Of a DNA stretch of 64,000 bases, positions 9,901-18,800 are shown one piece after another. This DNA comes from Certhia americana (lineage: Eukaryota > Chordata > Aves > Passeriformes > Certhiidae). Numbering within the stretch: the first letter of the stretch is position 1; every line of letters starts with the position of its first letter. A program made the position numbers and the translations under genes. The stretch is taken from NCBI GenBank assembly GCA_018697195.1, contig CM031864.1, forward strand, positions 29,315,668-29,379,667, written 5' to 3'. Under the pieces are notes generated by a model that saw nothing but the letters and a program-made list of their open reading frames with translations, was not told the origin of the DNA and made no database searches.

Positions 9901-12639
9901 CAAAAGGCCACAAAAAGGATATTAATGGTTTCATCCAAGTCTTCCAGGTCCCACTCGATGCTCCGCAGGTTGTTCCTGAGTTCATTAGTGGTCCAGTCAA
10001 TTTCTTCTCTTGTGGCGATGGAGGGATCTTGCAAGAGCTCCGTCCACCTCTGGAAGAGTCCCTGGGCAGTGTTCACAGCCTTCTGCACCTCCCTGCAGCC
10101 AGTAGGAGAGTGAAGAGAAGCCAAGGATTATCATCAGCTGCCCTGCAGCAGTGACACTGGGACAGCCCCGTGTCCAGCTGAGCTGGGATGCCACAGCTTC
10201 TTCCCAAACACCTTTCCTTCCAACAACTTTGTGTTTATTTTGTAAAATAAAGATTTGCCCTGTGTCTTGCTGCAGCATGAAGTTACTCAAGTAGGGACCT
10301 ATTTCTTCAGGGGAAGCTGCTGAGTGTCACTCAGGCAAGCCAGGGCGGAGGGTCTGAACAAGGCAGCTCTTTGGCAATCCATGCTTTGCATTCCTCTCTC
10401 AACAGTTTTCCTCTCGAGGCCCTTAACTACCCTGTAAGATACCCCAAGGGCACACAGAGTTACAGGAACTGTCCCCACACCACAGCCAGGCAGACTGTTG
10501 AGTGCAGCACTGTTTATTTTAATTCAGCATTAAAAAAACACACAGGCCTACTACACTGGCTTAGGAAACACAGGTTTTTTCTGCTGCTCTAAGCTCTTTT
10601 GGAGACAAGTGCATTCACAGCAGGGCAAGGCATTGCTGACAGCTCTGGTTTGGGGCAAGCAGGTTTGCAAATTTGGGTCACAGACTCTCAGTGTTGTTAT
10701 CTGCATTTACAAACTCTGTGGTCACAAGCTGTGAAGAGCTCCCCCAGGTTCACAGGGAGCTCAGATGAGGAACAGAGACGAGATCAGACTGTGCTGATGT
10801 CCACCATGAGCTTGCACACAGCAGTCAGATGTTTCACCCCAGTGAAGGAAAGCAGGGGAGGCCCAGGGCAGATGAACTGACGTGCCAGGACTGCAGCTCT
10901 CTGAGTTCCACCAGGGCCTGCAGTCCATCAACTGCTGTCCAAGCTGCAGTTTCTCAGCACTCTGACATGTGTGCCTCTTCTCCTCAGAGCCACACTGAGT
11001 GCCCTAAAGTCAGCAGCCTGCACTGAGGATCTGGAAAACTCCATCCCTTCCTCTACTTGCCAGCACAAGTTTTGGTTGTTTTGTTTGGGTTTTTGGTTTT
11101 TTAGTTGTTTTTTTTTTCTTTTTTTTGTCTTTCATCTGAACACACTTGTGGAAGTCCCCAGCAGCAAGAAAAAAGCAGTAAAGCAGAGCTGGATGTCCTC
11201 AGATGGGGAGGACATCCTGACACCAGGGAAACAAACTAGTAACAATTCTGGTGGCTACACCAACACCAGCCCCTCTGACCTGCCAGGTAATAATTAACTC
11301 TGGGAGTGGCAGCACATCCCCTTTTCCCTCCCTGCCCTTCCCTACAGCTGCGGGAACATCTCTGGAAAGTTTGACAGGACGTTTGTTCCCCACCCGTGGC
11401 GACTCCCACACTTTCCTCTCAGCATGAGTTCAACCTGGGAGAGGGATTCACTTTCCCTGGCCGCACCAGTATCCCTTCCCACACTTCTTGTTCTCACATG
11501 GCTCTCCCAAATGCCCCACCAGGAGCCCCTCTGCTGCTCCTCAGGGCTGTTTCACTGCAACACGAAGCAGCCCCCAGCATAAGCTGCAGGTGGCCCGAGG
11601 GCAGTGTTTAGTGACTGAGCTGCTTCCACAGAATCGCTGGGGTTGGAAGGGACCTCTGTGGATCACCCAGTCCAAACCCCTTGTCAAGGTACCATCACCT
11701 AGAGCAGGTGACACAGGGATACCTCCAGATGGGTTTGGAATGTCTCCAGCAAAGTCCATGACCTCCCTAGGAAGCTTTTTCCAGTGCTCTGTCACCCTCA
11801 CTGTAAAGAGGTTCTTCCTTACATTGAGGTGGAACTTATGTTCTTGTTTATGGCCATTGCTCCTCATCCTTTTGCTGCAAAGGGTCTGGCGCCATCCTCC
11901 TGACATCCCTTACAGATATTTATATGCATTCATGAGATCCTCTCTCAGTCTTCTCTGGATTAAACAGGCCCAGCTCCTCTAGTCTCTCCTCACCAGAGAG
12001 ATGCTCCAGACCCCAAATAATTTCTGTATTGGCTCAAATAAATTCTGTAGAGGCTCCATTGGACCCTCTCCAGCAGCTCCAACAGAACTTCTTTCACCTT
12101 ATTAATGACAATTTTCCTTTGGCCACCTTTAGCTGGTATTTCCCTGCATTCAGGCTCTTCTCTGCAGGCTTCCTCTCACGGCCATTGTTTGTCCCACAGC
12201 TTGCTCGCTGCTGCTCTCCACCTTTCCCCATGGTCCCCAGCCGCGAGCCCCCAGCCCCGCTTTGCTCGCTGTCCCCAAGGCGCACCCGCAGCCAAGGCCG
12301 GGGGCCCTCACAGAGCCCGGGCAGGCCCGGCCGCAGCCCGGCACCTGCTCGTCTCACCCCAGCGCCTCCCGCGCCGCCGGACAGGCCCCGGAGTCGGCGC
12401 TCAGCCCCTCAGCAGCACGAAGGGGGGGGCCTGGCCGCCATTTTCCCCCCCACACACAGACCCCCGCCCGCTGCTCGCCCCTCGCTCCGCGGGCCTCCCG
12501 CGCTGGGGGGAGGCCGTGCCCACCCCCTCCGCGCCCGAGCTTGGCCCCGGCCCGTTGCGCGTCCCTCTCCCCGTGGCCCGGAGCCTGCCGAGCGCGGCGC
12601 TCACCCCTTCACCACGAAGAAGGGGTCCTCCATCGACAT
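834..12639 (-). CDS. STX6: Syntaxin-6, eight coding exons (whole gene span)
   Basis: Joining 12605-12639, 9923-10092, 9255-9349, 7495-7557, 5398-5520, 4066-4172, 2458-2552 and 834-910 on the minus strand gives 765 nt: 254 codons plus TGA, in frame at every junction. Mammalian syntaxin-6 has 255 residues. The protein is a Qc-SNARE of the trans-Golgi network and endosomes that forms fusion complexes with Qa, Qb and R SNAREs. Visible parts are an N-terminal three-helix domain (about 5-103), a linker with a YSRL sorting motif at 139-142 (YGRL in human), a SNARE coil (about 162-224) with zero-layer Gln196, then DRRQW and a C-terminal membrane anchor (about 234-254). The start codon is the first of two close ATGs (M1, M3) and has G at -3. 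The one-residue shortening lies in the linker just before YSRL. Seven introns are U2 GT-AG except intron 2, which looks U12-type AT-AG. Identity is certain; expression is not shown by sequence. Confidence 0.97.
911..2457 (-). other. STX6: STX6 intron 7
   Basis: A GT-AG intron of 1547 bp. It contains a perfect palindromic CArG box CCTTATAAGG (1921-1930) and a strongly G-rich run on the plus strand around 2069-2112 (C-rich in the transcript) that could form a G-quadruplex in the template strand. I see no exon-like frame. Confidence 0.85.
2458..2552 (-). CDS. STX6: STX6 coding exon 7 (second half of SNARE motif)
   Basis: 95 nt coding residues 198-230. It reads [20 protein letters not shown] followed by [11 protein letters not shown]. 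The acceptor is CTCAG|G and the donor AGTG|GTAGGT. It carries the C-terminal coiled-coil layers and the basic juxtamembrane stretch. The Asp codon at the 3' end is split with exon 8. Confidence 0.96.
2553..4065 (-). other. STX6: STX6 intron 6
   Basis: A GT-AG intron of 1513 bp between GTAAGT and CTCAG. No repeat, RNA gene or additional exon was recognised. Confidence 0.85.
4066..4172 (-). CDS. STX6: STX6 coding exon 6 (first half of SNARE motif)
   Basis: 107 nt coding residues 163-198. It begins [20 protein letters not shown] and includes [14 protein letters not shown]. Gln196 aligns with the zero-layer glutamine of the SNAP-25 C-terminal helix and so marks this as a Qc-SNARE. The acceptor is CCCCAG|TTG and the donor GCAGT|GTAAGT. 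The protein sequence is essentially invariant across vertebrates in this part. Confidence 0.96.
4173..5397 (-). other. STX6: STX6 intron 5
   Basis: A GT-AG intron of 1225 bp. Nothing specific was recognised apart from ordinary unique sequence. Confidence 0.85.
5398..5520 (-). CDS. STX6: STX6 coding exon 5 (linker, YSRL motif)
   Basis: 123 nt, 41 codons (122-162), starting [11 protein letters not shown] after TTTAG and ending QAQQQ before GTAAGG. It contains the YXX-hydrophobic motif YSRL (139-142), corresponding to the YGRL trans-Golgi retrieval signal of mammalian syntaxin-6. One residue is missing compared with the human linker, immediately before that motif. Exons 4 and 5 are both phase 0-0. 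Confidence 0.95.
5521..7494 (-). other. STX6: STX6 intron 4
   Basis: A GT-AG intron of 1974 bp. It carries a short (AC)8 run at 5617-5632 just upstream of exon 5 and otherwise unique sequence with no recognised element. Confidence 0.85.
5617..5632. repeat. (AC)8 microsatellite
   Basis: Sixteen bases of AC repeat inside STX6 intron 4, about 100 bp upstream of exon 5 in the transcript direction. Confidence 0.9.
7495..7557 (-). CDS. STX6: STX6 coding exon 4
   Basis: 63 nt, 21 codons (101-121), reading [20 protein letters not shown] then Q. The acceptor is CAG|GAC and the donor CAG|GTGAGA. The exon is symmetric (phase 0-0), so skipping it would keep the frame. It links the helical domain to the flexible linker. 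Substitutions relative to human (N for T, M for V) are conservative. Confidence 0.95.
7558..9254 (-). other. STX6: STX6 intron 3
   Basis: A GT-AG intron of 1697 bp. It is moderately AT-rich in 7700-8100 and 8600-8850. No repeat or exon was recognised. Confidence 0.85.
9255..9349 (-). CDS. STX6: STX6 coding exon 3
   Basis: 95 nt coding residues 69-100. It starts [20 protein letters not shown] after the first split Ser codon and ends VVR. The donor is AGG|GTAAGG. This finishes the N-terminal helical domain. The acceptor is CTCAG|GC, preceded by the U12 branch site described for intron 2. The frame is phase 0 at the end. Confidence 0.96.
9350..9922 (-). other. STX6: STX6 intron 2: U12-type AT-AG intron
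   Basis: The minus-strand donor at 9922 reads ATATCCTTTTT, a perfect match to the minor-spliceosome 5' site (RTATCCTTT). Near the 3' end TCCTTGAC (9368-9361) matches the U12 branch-point consensus TCCTTRAC. Its branch A lies 12 nt before the terminal AG, within the tight 10-15 nt spacing of this class, and there is no long polypyrimidine tract. The splice joins ATT-A to GC-ATT and keeps the syntaxin-6 frame. No GT donor near this point would keep the protein. The intron is 573 bp. Confidence 0.9.
9923..10092 (-). CDS. STX6: STX6 coding exon 2 (N-terminal helical domain)
   Basis: 170 nt coding residues 12-69. It starts with [17 protein letters not shown] after a TGCAG acceptor and ends in the DLDETI segment. 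This covers most of the Habc-like domain, which is a regulatory helical bundle in syntaxin-6 and binds partners such as Golgi tethers. The 3' boundary was placed at ATT-A because only this keeps the frame (A plus GC gives Ser69) and because the following intron bases are ATATCCTTT, the U12 donor consensus. Confidence 0.95.
10093..12604 (-). other. STX6: STX6 intron 1
   Basis: A GT-AG intron of 2512 bp. Its promoter-proximal part (about 12200-12604) belongs to the CpG island and holds a YY1-type GCCGCCATTTT box near 12434. Its middle carries a CR1 fragment (11627-12090) in the same strand orientation as the gene, and a T-rich run near 11080-11130. Confidence 0.85.
11627..12090 (-). mobile_element. 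CR1 LINE fragment, 5'-truncated
   Basis: Minus-strand CR1. The plus strand begins with the complement of the 3' tail (ACAGAATCGCTGGGGTTGG) and continues through the familiar GGTTTGGAATGTCTCC, CCAGTGCTCTGTCACCCTCA and AGGTGGAACTT segments. The minus-strand frame preserves a [12 protein letters not shown] segment from the reverse-transcriptase C terminus, with breaks. Dead copy. Confidence 0.9.
12605..12639 (-). CDS. STX6: STX6 coding exon 1
   Basis: Encodes [11 protein letters not shown] plus two bases of the next Gly codon, matching the invariant syntaxin-6 N terminus. The donor is GG|GTGAGC. The exon sits inside a CpG island. The upstream context on the minus strand is GCGCC before ATG, with G at -3, so the first ATG is a reasonable start. 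Met3 is the only close alternative. Confidence 0.96.
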
Positions 12640-12739
12640 GGCGCTGCCGCCGCCTCACGCCACCGCCGCCGCCAGGCCACGCCCCCTCCATCAGGCCACG
12701 CCCCCACAACGCCCTGTGCCGGTCACACCCCCGCGCGCG

Positions 12740-12753
12740 CCGCCAGGGGGCGT
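12740..12753 (+). promoter_or_regulatory. CTCF-like motif in STX6 promoter
   Basis: CCGCCAGGGGGCGT matches 12 of 14 positions of the CTCF core (CCASYAGRKGGCRS). The mismatches are at the third and last positions. It overlaps a GC box and lies 8 bp from a perfect CRE. Binding is inferred only; the string could act simply as an Sp1/KLF site. Confidence 0.45.
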
Positions 12754-12760
12754 GGCCGTG

Positions 12761-12768
12761 TGACGTCA
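12761..12768. promoter_or_regulatory. Perfect CRE (CREB/ATF site)
   Basis: TGACGTCA, the full palindromic cAMP-response element. It lies 122 bp upstream of the STX6 ATG within the CpG island. Full CREs in CpG-island promoters are commonly bound by CREB/ATF when unmethylated. Function here is inferred. Confidence 0.6.
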
Positions 12769-12812
12769 TGCCGCCGTGGCGGCGGCGGGGACTCTGGCTC
12801 GGGGAGCGCCGC

Positions 12813-13078
12813 GGGATCCGGGCGCTGTCCCGGGATCCGGGCGCTGTCCCGGGATCCGGGCGCTGCGCCGGGATCCGGGCGCTGTCCCGGGATCCGGGCG
12901 CTGCCCCGGGATCCGGGCGCTGTCCCGGGATCCGGGCGCTGTCCCGGGATCCGGGCGCTGCGCCGGGATCCGGGCGCTGTCCCGGGATCCTGGCGCTGTC
13001 CCGGGATCCGGGCGCTGCGCCGGGATCCGGGCGCTGCGCCGGGATCCGGGCGCTGTCCCGGGATCCGGGCGCTGTCCG
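12813..13078. repeat. 19-bp GC-rich minisatellite, 14 copies
   Basis: Fourteen head-to-tail copies of GGGATCCGGGCGCTGTCCC fill 266 bp exactly. Variants are confined mostly to the last five bases (GTCCC, GCGCC, GCCCC) plus one G-to-T in copy 10. Every copy has a BamHI site and about three CpGs counting the junction. Because 19 is not a multiple of three, all three plus-strand frames cycle through the same 19-residue peptide and stay open; this explains the long spurious open frames around 12.1-13.5 kb. The array begins about 175 bp upstream of the STX6 start codon. Confidence 0.95.
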
Positions 13079-13227
13079 GCTCTTCCAGAGAAGCTCCGGC
13101 AGCTGTTCCCGCAGCGCTCGGGGGCCCGGTGTCCCTGTGACGCACAGGATCACACACAGGATGGGTCAGGTCGGAAGGGAGCGCGGCGGGTCGGCTGGTG
13201 CCACCTCCCTTCTCATCGCAGAGCACA

Positions 13228-13490
13228 TGGCACAGGGTTATGTCCAGGCGGGTCTGGGGTATCTCTAGTGATGGGCAGTCTCTTCCGTCGCGTGGTCACT
13301 TGTACAGTGAAAGTTCTTCCTTGTGTTCAGGTGGAACTTCCTGTACATCGCTTCCTGCCCCTTGCCTCCCATGTCCTGGTGGTTGGCACCACCGAGCAGA
13401 GTCTGGCTCCATCTTCTTGGCACCCCTTCTTTAGAGCCCAGAGCTGCACACAGCAGTCCAAATGTGGTCTCACCAGGGCTGAATAGAGAT
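13228..13490 (-). mobile_element. CR1 LINE fragment, internally deleted
   Basis: The plus strand has GTCCAGGCGGGTCTGGGGTA, a TACAGTGAAAGTTCTTCCTT segment and AGGTGGAACTTCCTGT. The minus strand translates YSALVRPHLDCCVQLWA, the conserved C-terminal reverse-transcriptase stretch of CR1. The expected middle between these blocks is shortened. It lies directly upstream of the STX6 minisatellite. Confidence 0.88.
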
Positions 13491-15014
13491 GTGGGATCGC
13501 CGACCCCAACGCACTGCTCTCAGCAGCCCTATGACAGAGGTGGTTACATCTTCCCATGTAATGCCTTCCCACAGTGGTCCACAGTCCTTAGCACTACTTT
13601 GGCACCCACAAGACCGTGCAGAAGGTGGCATATGTTCCATTCCTTGTGTTATGTGGACTGAAGGTATTAATTTTTCATTTCAGAGAATCAAAAGCAGCCT
13701 TCTCAATGAAGAGAGGAAGTGAGGTAAAGTGTTCAAGCACCATCTCACCCACCTGCAGTTAGCAGCAGTACTGTTCATGTCAGACTCTTCCGTGCGGAAG
13801 AAATTTTGTACTTTATGCCAAACCCAGGACAGTAAACTCTTTCCCTCTCACAGGATTTGCAGTCTTTAAAACCTCATGTAAACCAGTGAGCCGGCCCTCT
13901 TCACCAAGACTCATGGACCAAAACAGAAACCCTGGCACTGTGGGTTTCTGTCCCTGCCACAGGGTCCCCAGCAGGAGTGGCTCAGCCCGGCTGTGTTCCC
14001 AGCCGGTGTGGGAGGAAGCAGGAAGGAGCGACAGGCAGTCTGCTCGGCTCCTGCTGCCCTTCCTGCCCCGGGAAGGCACAGGCACTGCTTCCTTCCTCCT
14101 GCCTTGTGTGGGGTGAGAACAGCCCAGTGTTGCTTGGATGTCGTCCATCCTTGGGTGAGGATCCATTCTTCCCTCATTCCCACCTCTCAAATCTCTGAGC
14201 TCTTTAGTAGCTGAGTGCAGGTAGCCCTGGGCTGGCAGCAGGGGGATGATGCCTGCAGAGCTCTGGGAAATGTTCCCATCCATATAGACACAGCAGGGGG
14301 ATGTCCCTGCTTTACTCCCACGTGGGTTGATTTTGCAGAGGCTTGGCCAGGAGGGATTCCCCCAAATTTTAACCAAAAAGCACATCCTGGCCTGCACTTC
14401 CCGAAGGTGGCAGTGGTCCAGCATCCCAAGCAAAGGCAGGGAATGGGCACAAACCCCGTTTGCAGAGGTGCCTCCTCAGCATGGGAACGAGATACCTGGC
14501 TTTTGCAATCCCAGCAGCTTTCCTGACACGCACCCTGGGGTGGGAAGGCTGTGGCACATGTTGAACCGGTTTCTGCAGTTCTTGGGGTGAGAAATCCACC
14601 TCCTGCTCCGGCCAGCCCCACGCCAGGAGTGGTGCAACAGGTGGCAGCTTTAGGGCTGGCATTTCCCAGCCCTTCCTTGTTGAATTTGGGATGACTTTCC
14701 CATGCCGGCAGGATTTGGGGCGTCCCTGCCAAACGTGTGCTGAGCATGGGAGGTTCCCTCCAGGAACAAACAAAGTTCCAAGGAGTCACTGGTCCAGTTT
14801 GTCTGTCCCTGTCCCACAAAGACCTTGTGCTCCCCAAAACCTCATGATCCTCCTGTGACTTCCACCTGTGCCTGAAACCTTCGCTGCACTGGGAATGGAA
14901 AAGGGAAAATGTCCTGTAGCATCTTCAAATTACTAGCCAGGAATTTCAGAAATTCTTCAATAAATTCTGTGAACACTTTATTCACTTATTGGAAAATGTT
15001 GGGATTTTTTTACA

Positions 15015-15068
15015 GAATTACAGAATCACTTAGGTTGGAAATTGTCTAAAATCATTGAGTCTGTTTGC
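15015..15068 (-). mobile_element. CR1 3'-tail remnant
   Basis: ACAGAATCACTTAGGTTGGAA followed by a diverged ATCATTGAGTC block is the complement of a CR1 3' end. Only about 50 bp is recognisable. Confidence 0.6.
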
Positions 15069-15878
15069 AAAAAAAAGCTTAAAGCTTCATGGAGCTGTTG
15101 AGAGCTGAAAATAAGGAGTTTTACTGAAATCTAGGGAAGTTGTAAACTTTCAAGGGATAAAAAAATCAGCCTGGTCTTTCATGCTAGAAATTAATTTATG
15201 TGATGTAGTAAATAATTTAGATTTTCACCTGAATGCCACTCCAACCACGCTGCGGTTTGTATTTTTTAGAACTAGGATGTTTTTTGCTATTCCATATGGG
15301 AAGGCTCTGATTTGGAGCTTGGAGACAGCTAGGAGTTCTTGGGAGCTCTTCAGCATGCTCAGCTAAGCGATTCCTGTTGGGAGAGGAGCGCTGGGTGCAG
15401 AGCACACAGCTGCAGAACTGGTCAGGAAAGATCTGATGAAACATTTCTGCACCGTGAAAAGTGCCAACTCATCAGAATCCCAGCTGTCTGCAGGGAAGAG
15501 CTGGGCTCCCTGGAACTTTTATCAGGAAAATCTTTCTGGCATGTGTGTACACGCACCAGGGGGGTGGTGTGGTGTGTGATCCCATGCTAGCTTGGTGCAA
15601 AGAATGTGCATTTGGTGTGGAAGAGGTGCCTTTTCTTCTCAGCGAAAAGTTGGATTGGTTTAAATTTGGATTTATGAAAGTAGAGGGGACTTTCCCCTCC
15701 CCACCCTAAAGAGGTTTTACAGCTAAAGGAAGAAGCCATAAAGGCTTTTGGATGCTTTGGTGGTTTTCCTTCTCATTTTCATTTTTAGTGATAGTTGAAA
15801 ATTTTCAGTGATGGTTTTAAGGGGATTAAGGCGGGGATGATGAGACAGAACACTGGTTCTGGAGACAGAACACTAGTT

Positions 15879-15904
15879 CAGAACACTAAATATTCAGTGT
15901 TCTG
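15879..15904. repeat. 26-bp near-perfect palindrome with AGAACA/TGTTCT arms
   Basis: An inverted repeat with 12-bp arms CAGAACACTRAA and a central AT, differing from perfect dyad symmetry only at one base pair class near the centre. Two further GACAGAACACT copies precede it (15845 and 15865), so AGAACA half-sites cluster within 60 bp. AGAACA/TGTTCT are steroid (GR/AR/PR) receptor half-sites, but here the palindromic spacing is 12 and not 3. Confidence 0.8.
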
Positions 15905-16372
15905 GTGAATGAAATGGAGAGATGAAATTGAGGAAAGGCAGCATTGCTTTCTGCAGGATGAATCCCTGGGATTGCCTGCCATGGAATGCCAGGGATGCTG
16001 AGATCTTACATGGATCCAAAAAGGGAACCAAAAGGGGATTGTTAAATTGCAGAAGGTGTTAGGTGTTAGAAGGTGTTAATTGCAGTTGGGTGCTGAACTG
16101 CTAAGGGTTCCTTGTTATGGGTGAAATTAGAAGGGACTTTTCCCAGGCAACCTTTAAACCCTAAGAACTTCCTCGTTATTCCTGTGTCCATGGATGATCT
16201 CTCCAGGCTCCAGGCTCCCCACAAACCATGAGAATGACAAGGTGGTCAAAGGAAAGGCCTTTCTAGAGGGAAGGGGCAGCGATCAGCAGGAACGGAGGCA
16301 GTCAGCGCCTGCTGGCAGGCACAGATGTTTCATTTCGCAGTTTTCCTTGGTGGGAGGAGGTATTTGACTCAG

Positions 16373-16416
16373 AGAGGATCTGCTCTGCCCTTGCAGAGGA
16401 TCTGCTCTGCCCTTGC
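16373..16416. repeat. 22-bp perfect tandem duplication
   Basis: Two identical adjacent copies of a 22-bp unit beginning AGAGGATCTGCTCTG. This is probably a recent slippage or duplication event; no function is apparent. Confidence 0.9.
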
Positions 16417-18229
16417 TGCTCTCAGTGGTGGCTCTCTGTGGTGGGATTTTCTGGCAAATCCCAAGGTCCCTGGTCCCTCTGGGGGACCTGGAAGGAAGCG
16501 GGAAGCAGAGCAGCGGCTCCATGGCTCGGGAGCATCCCTGTGCCACCTCCCCATCCCACCTAAGCGGGAAGCAGCCGCACCGAGACTCATCTGCACTCCC
16601 AGACTGCGGCAGTCGTTTGCCCCATGGCTACAAAGAAGGTGACATTGAGATAGAGGGGGGGAAATAATTAGGCTGAGACTCCTGTGGGTAGACGAAGTGC
16701 CCTGCGGATTGCCGAGCCGCGGCTGCGGCTGGCTCCGTGCGGAGTTCCCGTGATTAATTGGAGATGTTTAGCCCCAGTCACCAAGGCTGCTGCCTGCTTT
16801 AGCTCAGAGTTTGCTGGGGAGCAAATCGCTCCAGTGAAAAACATGGGCTTTGCTGGGCTGCTTCCCAGGGCTGTCCTGCTTCTTCATGCCCTGGATACAA
16901 GGCAGCCTTTGGAAGTGGCACAGGACCCATTCCCATCAGAGAGGGAAAAAACATACAGGAAGGTGGACTACAATAGAAGGGTTGTCTGATAGGAAACCCT
17001 GTACAAAAAAAAAAAAGCATTTTTTCCCCAGGAAACCCAAACCAGTACCATAACCCACTGAAAGATGTGGGGTCACATTTTTTCCAAGGGAAACAGCTGC
17101 CTGAAGAAGCTGATAGCTGGGAGTGGGATTTCCCACCCCCCCACACCCTCTCCCCACCCCTTTGTGTTTGGAGAAGTTGCTGGAGGAGTAGCAGGATATC
17201 TGATGGGCAGAGGGACAGGTCACTGATCTCCAGGGGAGGAGAGGGAAATCCCAAGCCAGTGGCTCACGGAAGGGAAGGGAAATTTTAAATTATTTGTGTA
17301 GGGGGAGAAGGGGGAATCCCAGATCACTGGTGAAAATTTAGAAAAAAAAATGTGTAGGAGGTATCAGCACTATAATCTCTGCCATGGGAAGGGGGTTTTA
17401 ACCCTGGAAAACCCCTCTGCTTTCTAGTACATGGCTGTGCTGCAGGCTCACACCTCACTGTGGTTTTGGGGAGGGCGTCTCAGTGCTCTCAGAAGCTGAG
17501 GGAGCTGCTTCCTCTCCTTTGGGTTTAGGTCTGTATTGATTTGTTTGTATTTGTTTCACTTGTTTTTGGCTTTCATTCATCAGCGATTAGTGTTGGCTCT
17601 CTGAGCTGTGTTTTGGGATATTTCCCAGCTCTTCTGACCTTCTCTCCAAGCAAAGATAAAGCAGAGCAGTTGGGAACCCTGGGGGATTAGTTACCAATAT
17701 CCGATTGTGGCAGGTCCAGACCGCATCCATGTGAATCATTGATTTTTCTGGGAAAAAACCCAGACAACCTTCCTCCCCTTCCTCCTGAGCTCTGCATGGG
17801 TGCCTCACAATTTAGATGTTTGTTCCCATCCAGAAATGAACTCAAGCTGTGGATAGATTCCCGTTTGGAAATATTCCTCCCTGTCCTGTTTCGTTTATGT
17901 CAGCAATCACTGGGGATGTGCCTGGATCTCCCTGGGGCTCTGGCTGTCCTGATGTTCTGTTTTTGCTCCAGGCAGCTGTTGGTGAGAAGGCTTTTGCCTC
18001 AACACCGCTGGTGGTGAGGGGCTTTGGATTGACTTGTTCCCATCCTCCTCTCAGAAAGGCTTAACTCGTGAATCCTGCTACGAATAGAAAACAGAGGCGT
18101 CTATGCACTGCAGTGACACTGGGACAGCTGGTGATGGATGATTTCAGCGTGTGCTTTGAGGAGACCCTAATTTCACCGTCCATCCTAGCCGGAGGGTTTT
18201 CCACCCCTTCACTGCATCTGGCTTCCCCC

Positions 18230-18800
18230 TGGGGCCTGGGCCGCACATTTGGTGACAGCGAGGAGCTGGCGGGGGCTGAGGAGGGGGGACAGGCGCCGCT
18301 GTCGGAACAGGATCTCGCTAACCACATCCTCATGCCGCGGCCGCAGGTCGGGGTGGCCGTGCTGGGAGCCAGATGGCCGTGCCGTGCCGAGCCGTGCCGG
18401 GGCGCAGCCAGGCTCGGGGGGCCGGCAGAGACCCGGTGCTGCCGGAGCTGGGGCTGCCCCAGCATCCCCCGTCGCTCCCGGCCAAGATGCGACCGCACCG
18501 AATCCCCAGCAGCATCCCGGCGCCGACCTCCTCTGCTCGGCGGCGAGGGCGAATTGAAACGCCTCCGAAAAAGCCGGTGGTGTGCGCGCAGCCCTCTGCA
18601 ATTATTAGTTGTACCACAAGCTGCTTCCTCCCTCGAGCTGCTTTTATGTCGCATTGTTTTCCTTCCCAGGTGGGCCTCCGGGGCTGCCTCCCCGCCGCCG
18701 TGCCGGCCGCAGCTCTGCTGGCGGAGAGGCCACCTTTGTCTGCCAGCCAGCCCGGCCGCCCCCTTCCTCCTCCTCCTCCTGCTGCCGGAGCTATTTCGGG
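18230..18800. promoter_or_regulatory. Intergenic CpG island upstream of IER5
   Basis: CpG-dense sequence with GCCGTGCCGTGCCGAGCCGTG-type runs, a GGCCAAGATGCGAC string near 18480, and then a switch to an AT core (AATTATTAGTTG near 18600) and a (TCC)n run near 18766-18781. It lies about 3 kb upstream of IER5. It could be an enhancer or the promoter of a non-coding transcript. Open frames cross it on both strands, which is what GC-rich sequence gives by chance. Confidence 0.5.

Larger units (their letters stand above)
12200..13080. promoter_or_regulatory. STX6: CpG island over STX6 promoter and first exon
   Basis: Dense CpG starts in intron 1, spans exon 1 and continues through the 19-bp minisatellite. 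Above the start codon are two CCACGCCCCC boxes on the plus strand (12677-12686 and 12696-12705, 19 bp apart) and one GGGGGCGTGG (12746-12755), which are Sp1/KLF-type sites, plus a CTCF-like motif and a CRE. There is no TATA box, as expected for a housekeeping trafficking gene. The exact transcription start cannot be read from sequence. The 5' UTR probably lies in 12640-12770. Confidence 0.75.

Noticed and set aside
12401..13153. 250-codon minus-strand frame over the STX6 promoter
   Set aside because: It overlaps STX6 exon 1 in part and the minisatellite. The peptide is repeats of an SARIPGQRPDPG-like cycle, an artefact of the array.
12105..13268. 387-codon plus-strand frame, with 292- and 236-codon frames in the other sense phases
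   Set aside because: These frames stay open because of the CpG island and the 19-bp minisatellite, which is stop-free in every sense frame. There are no conserved domains, and the peptide is the repeat translated.
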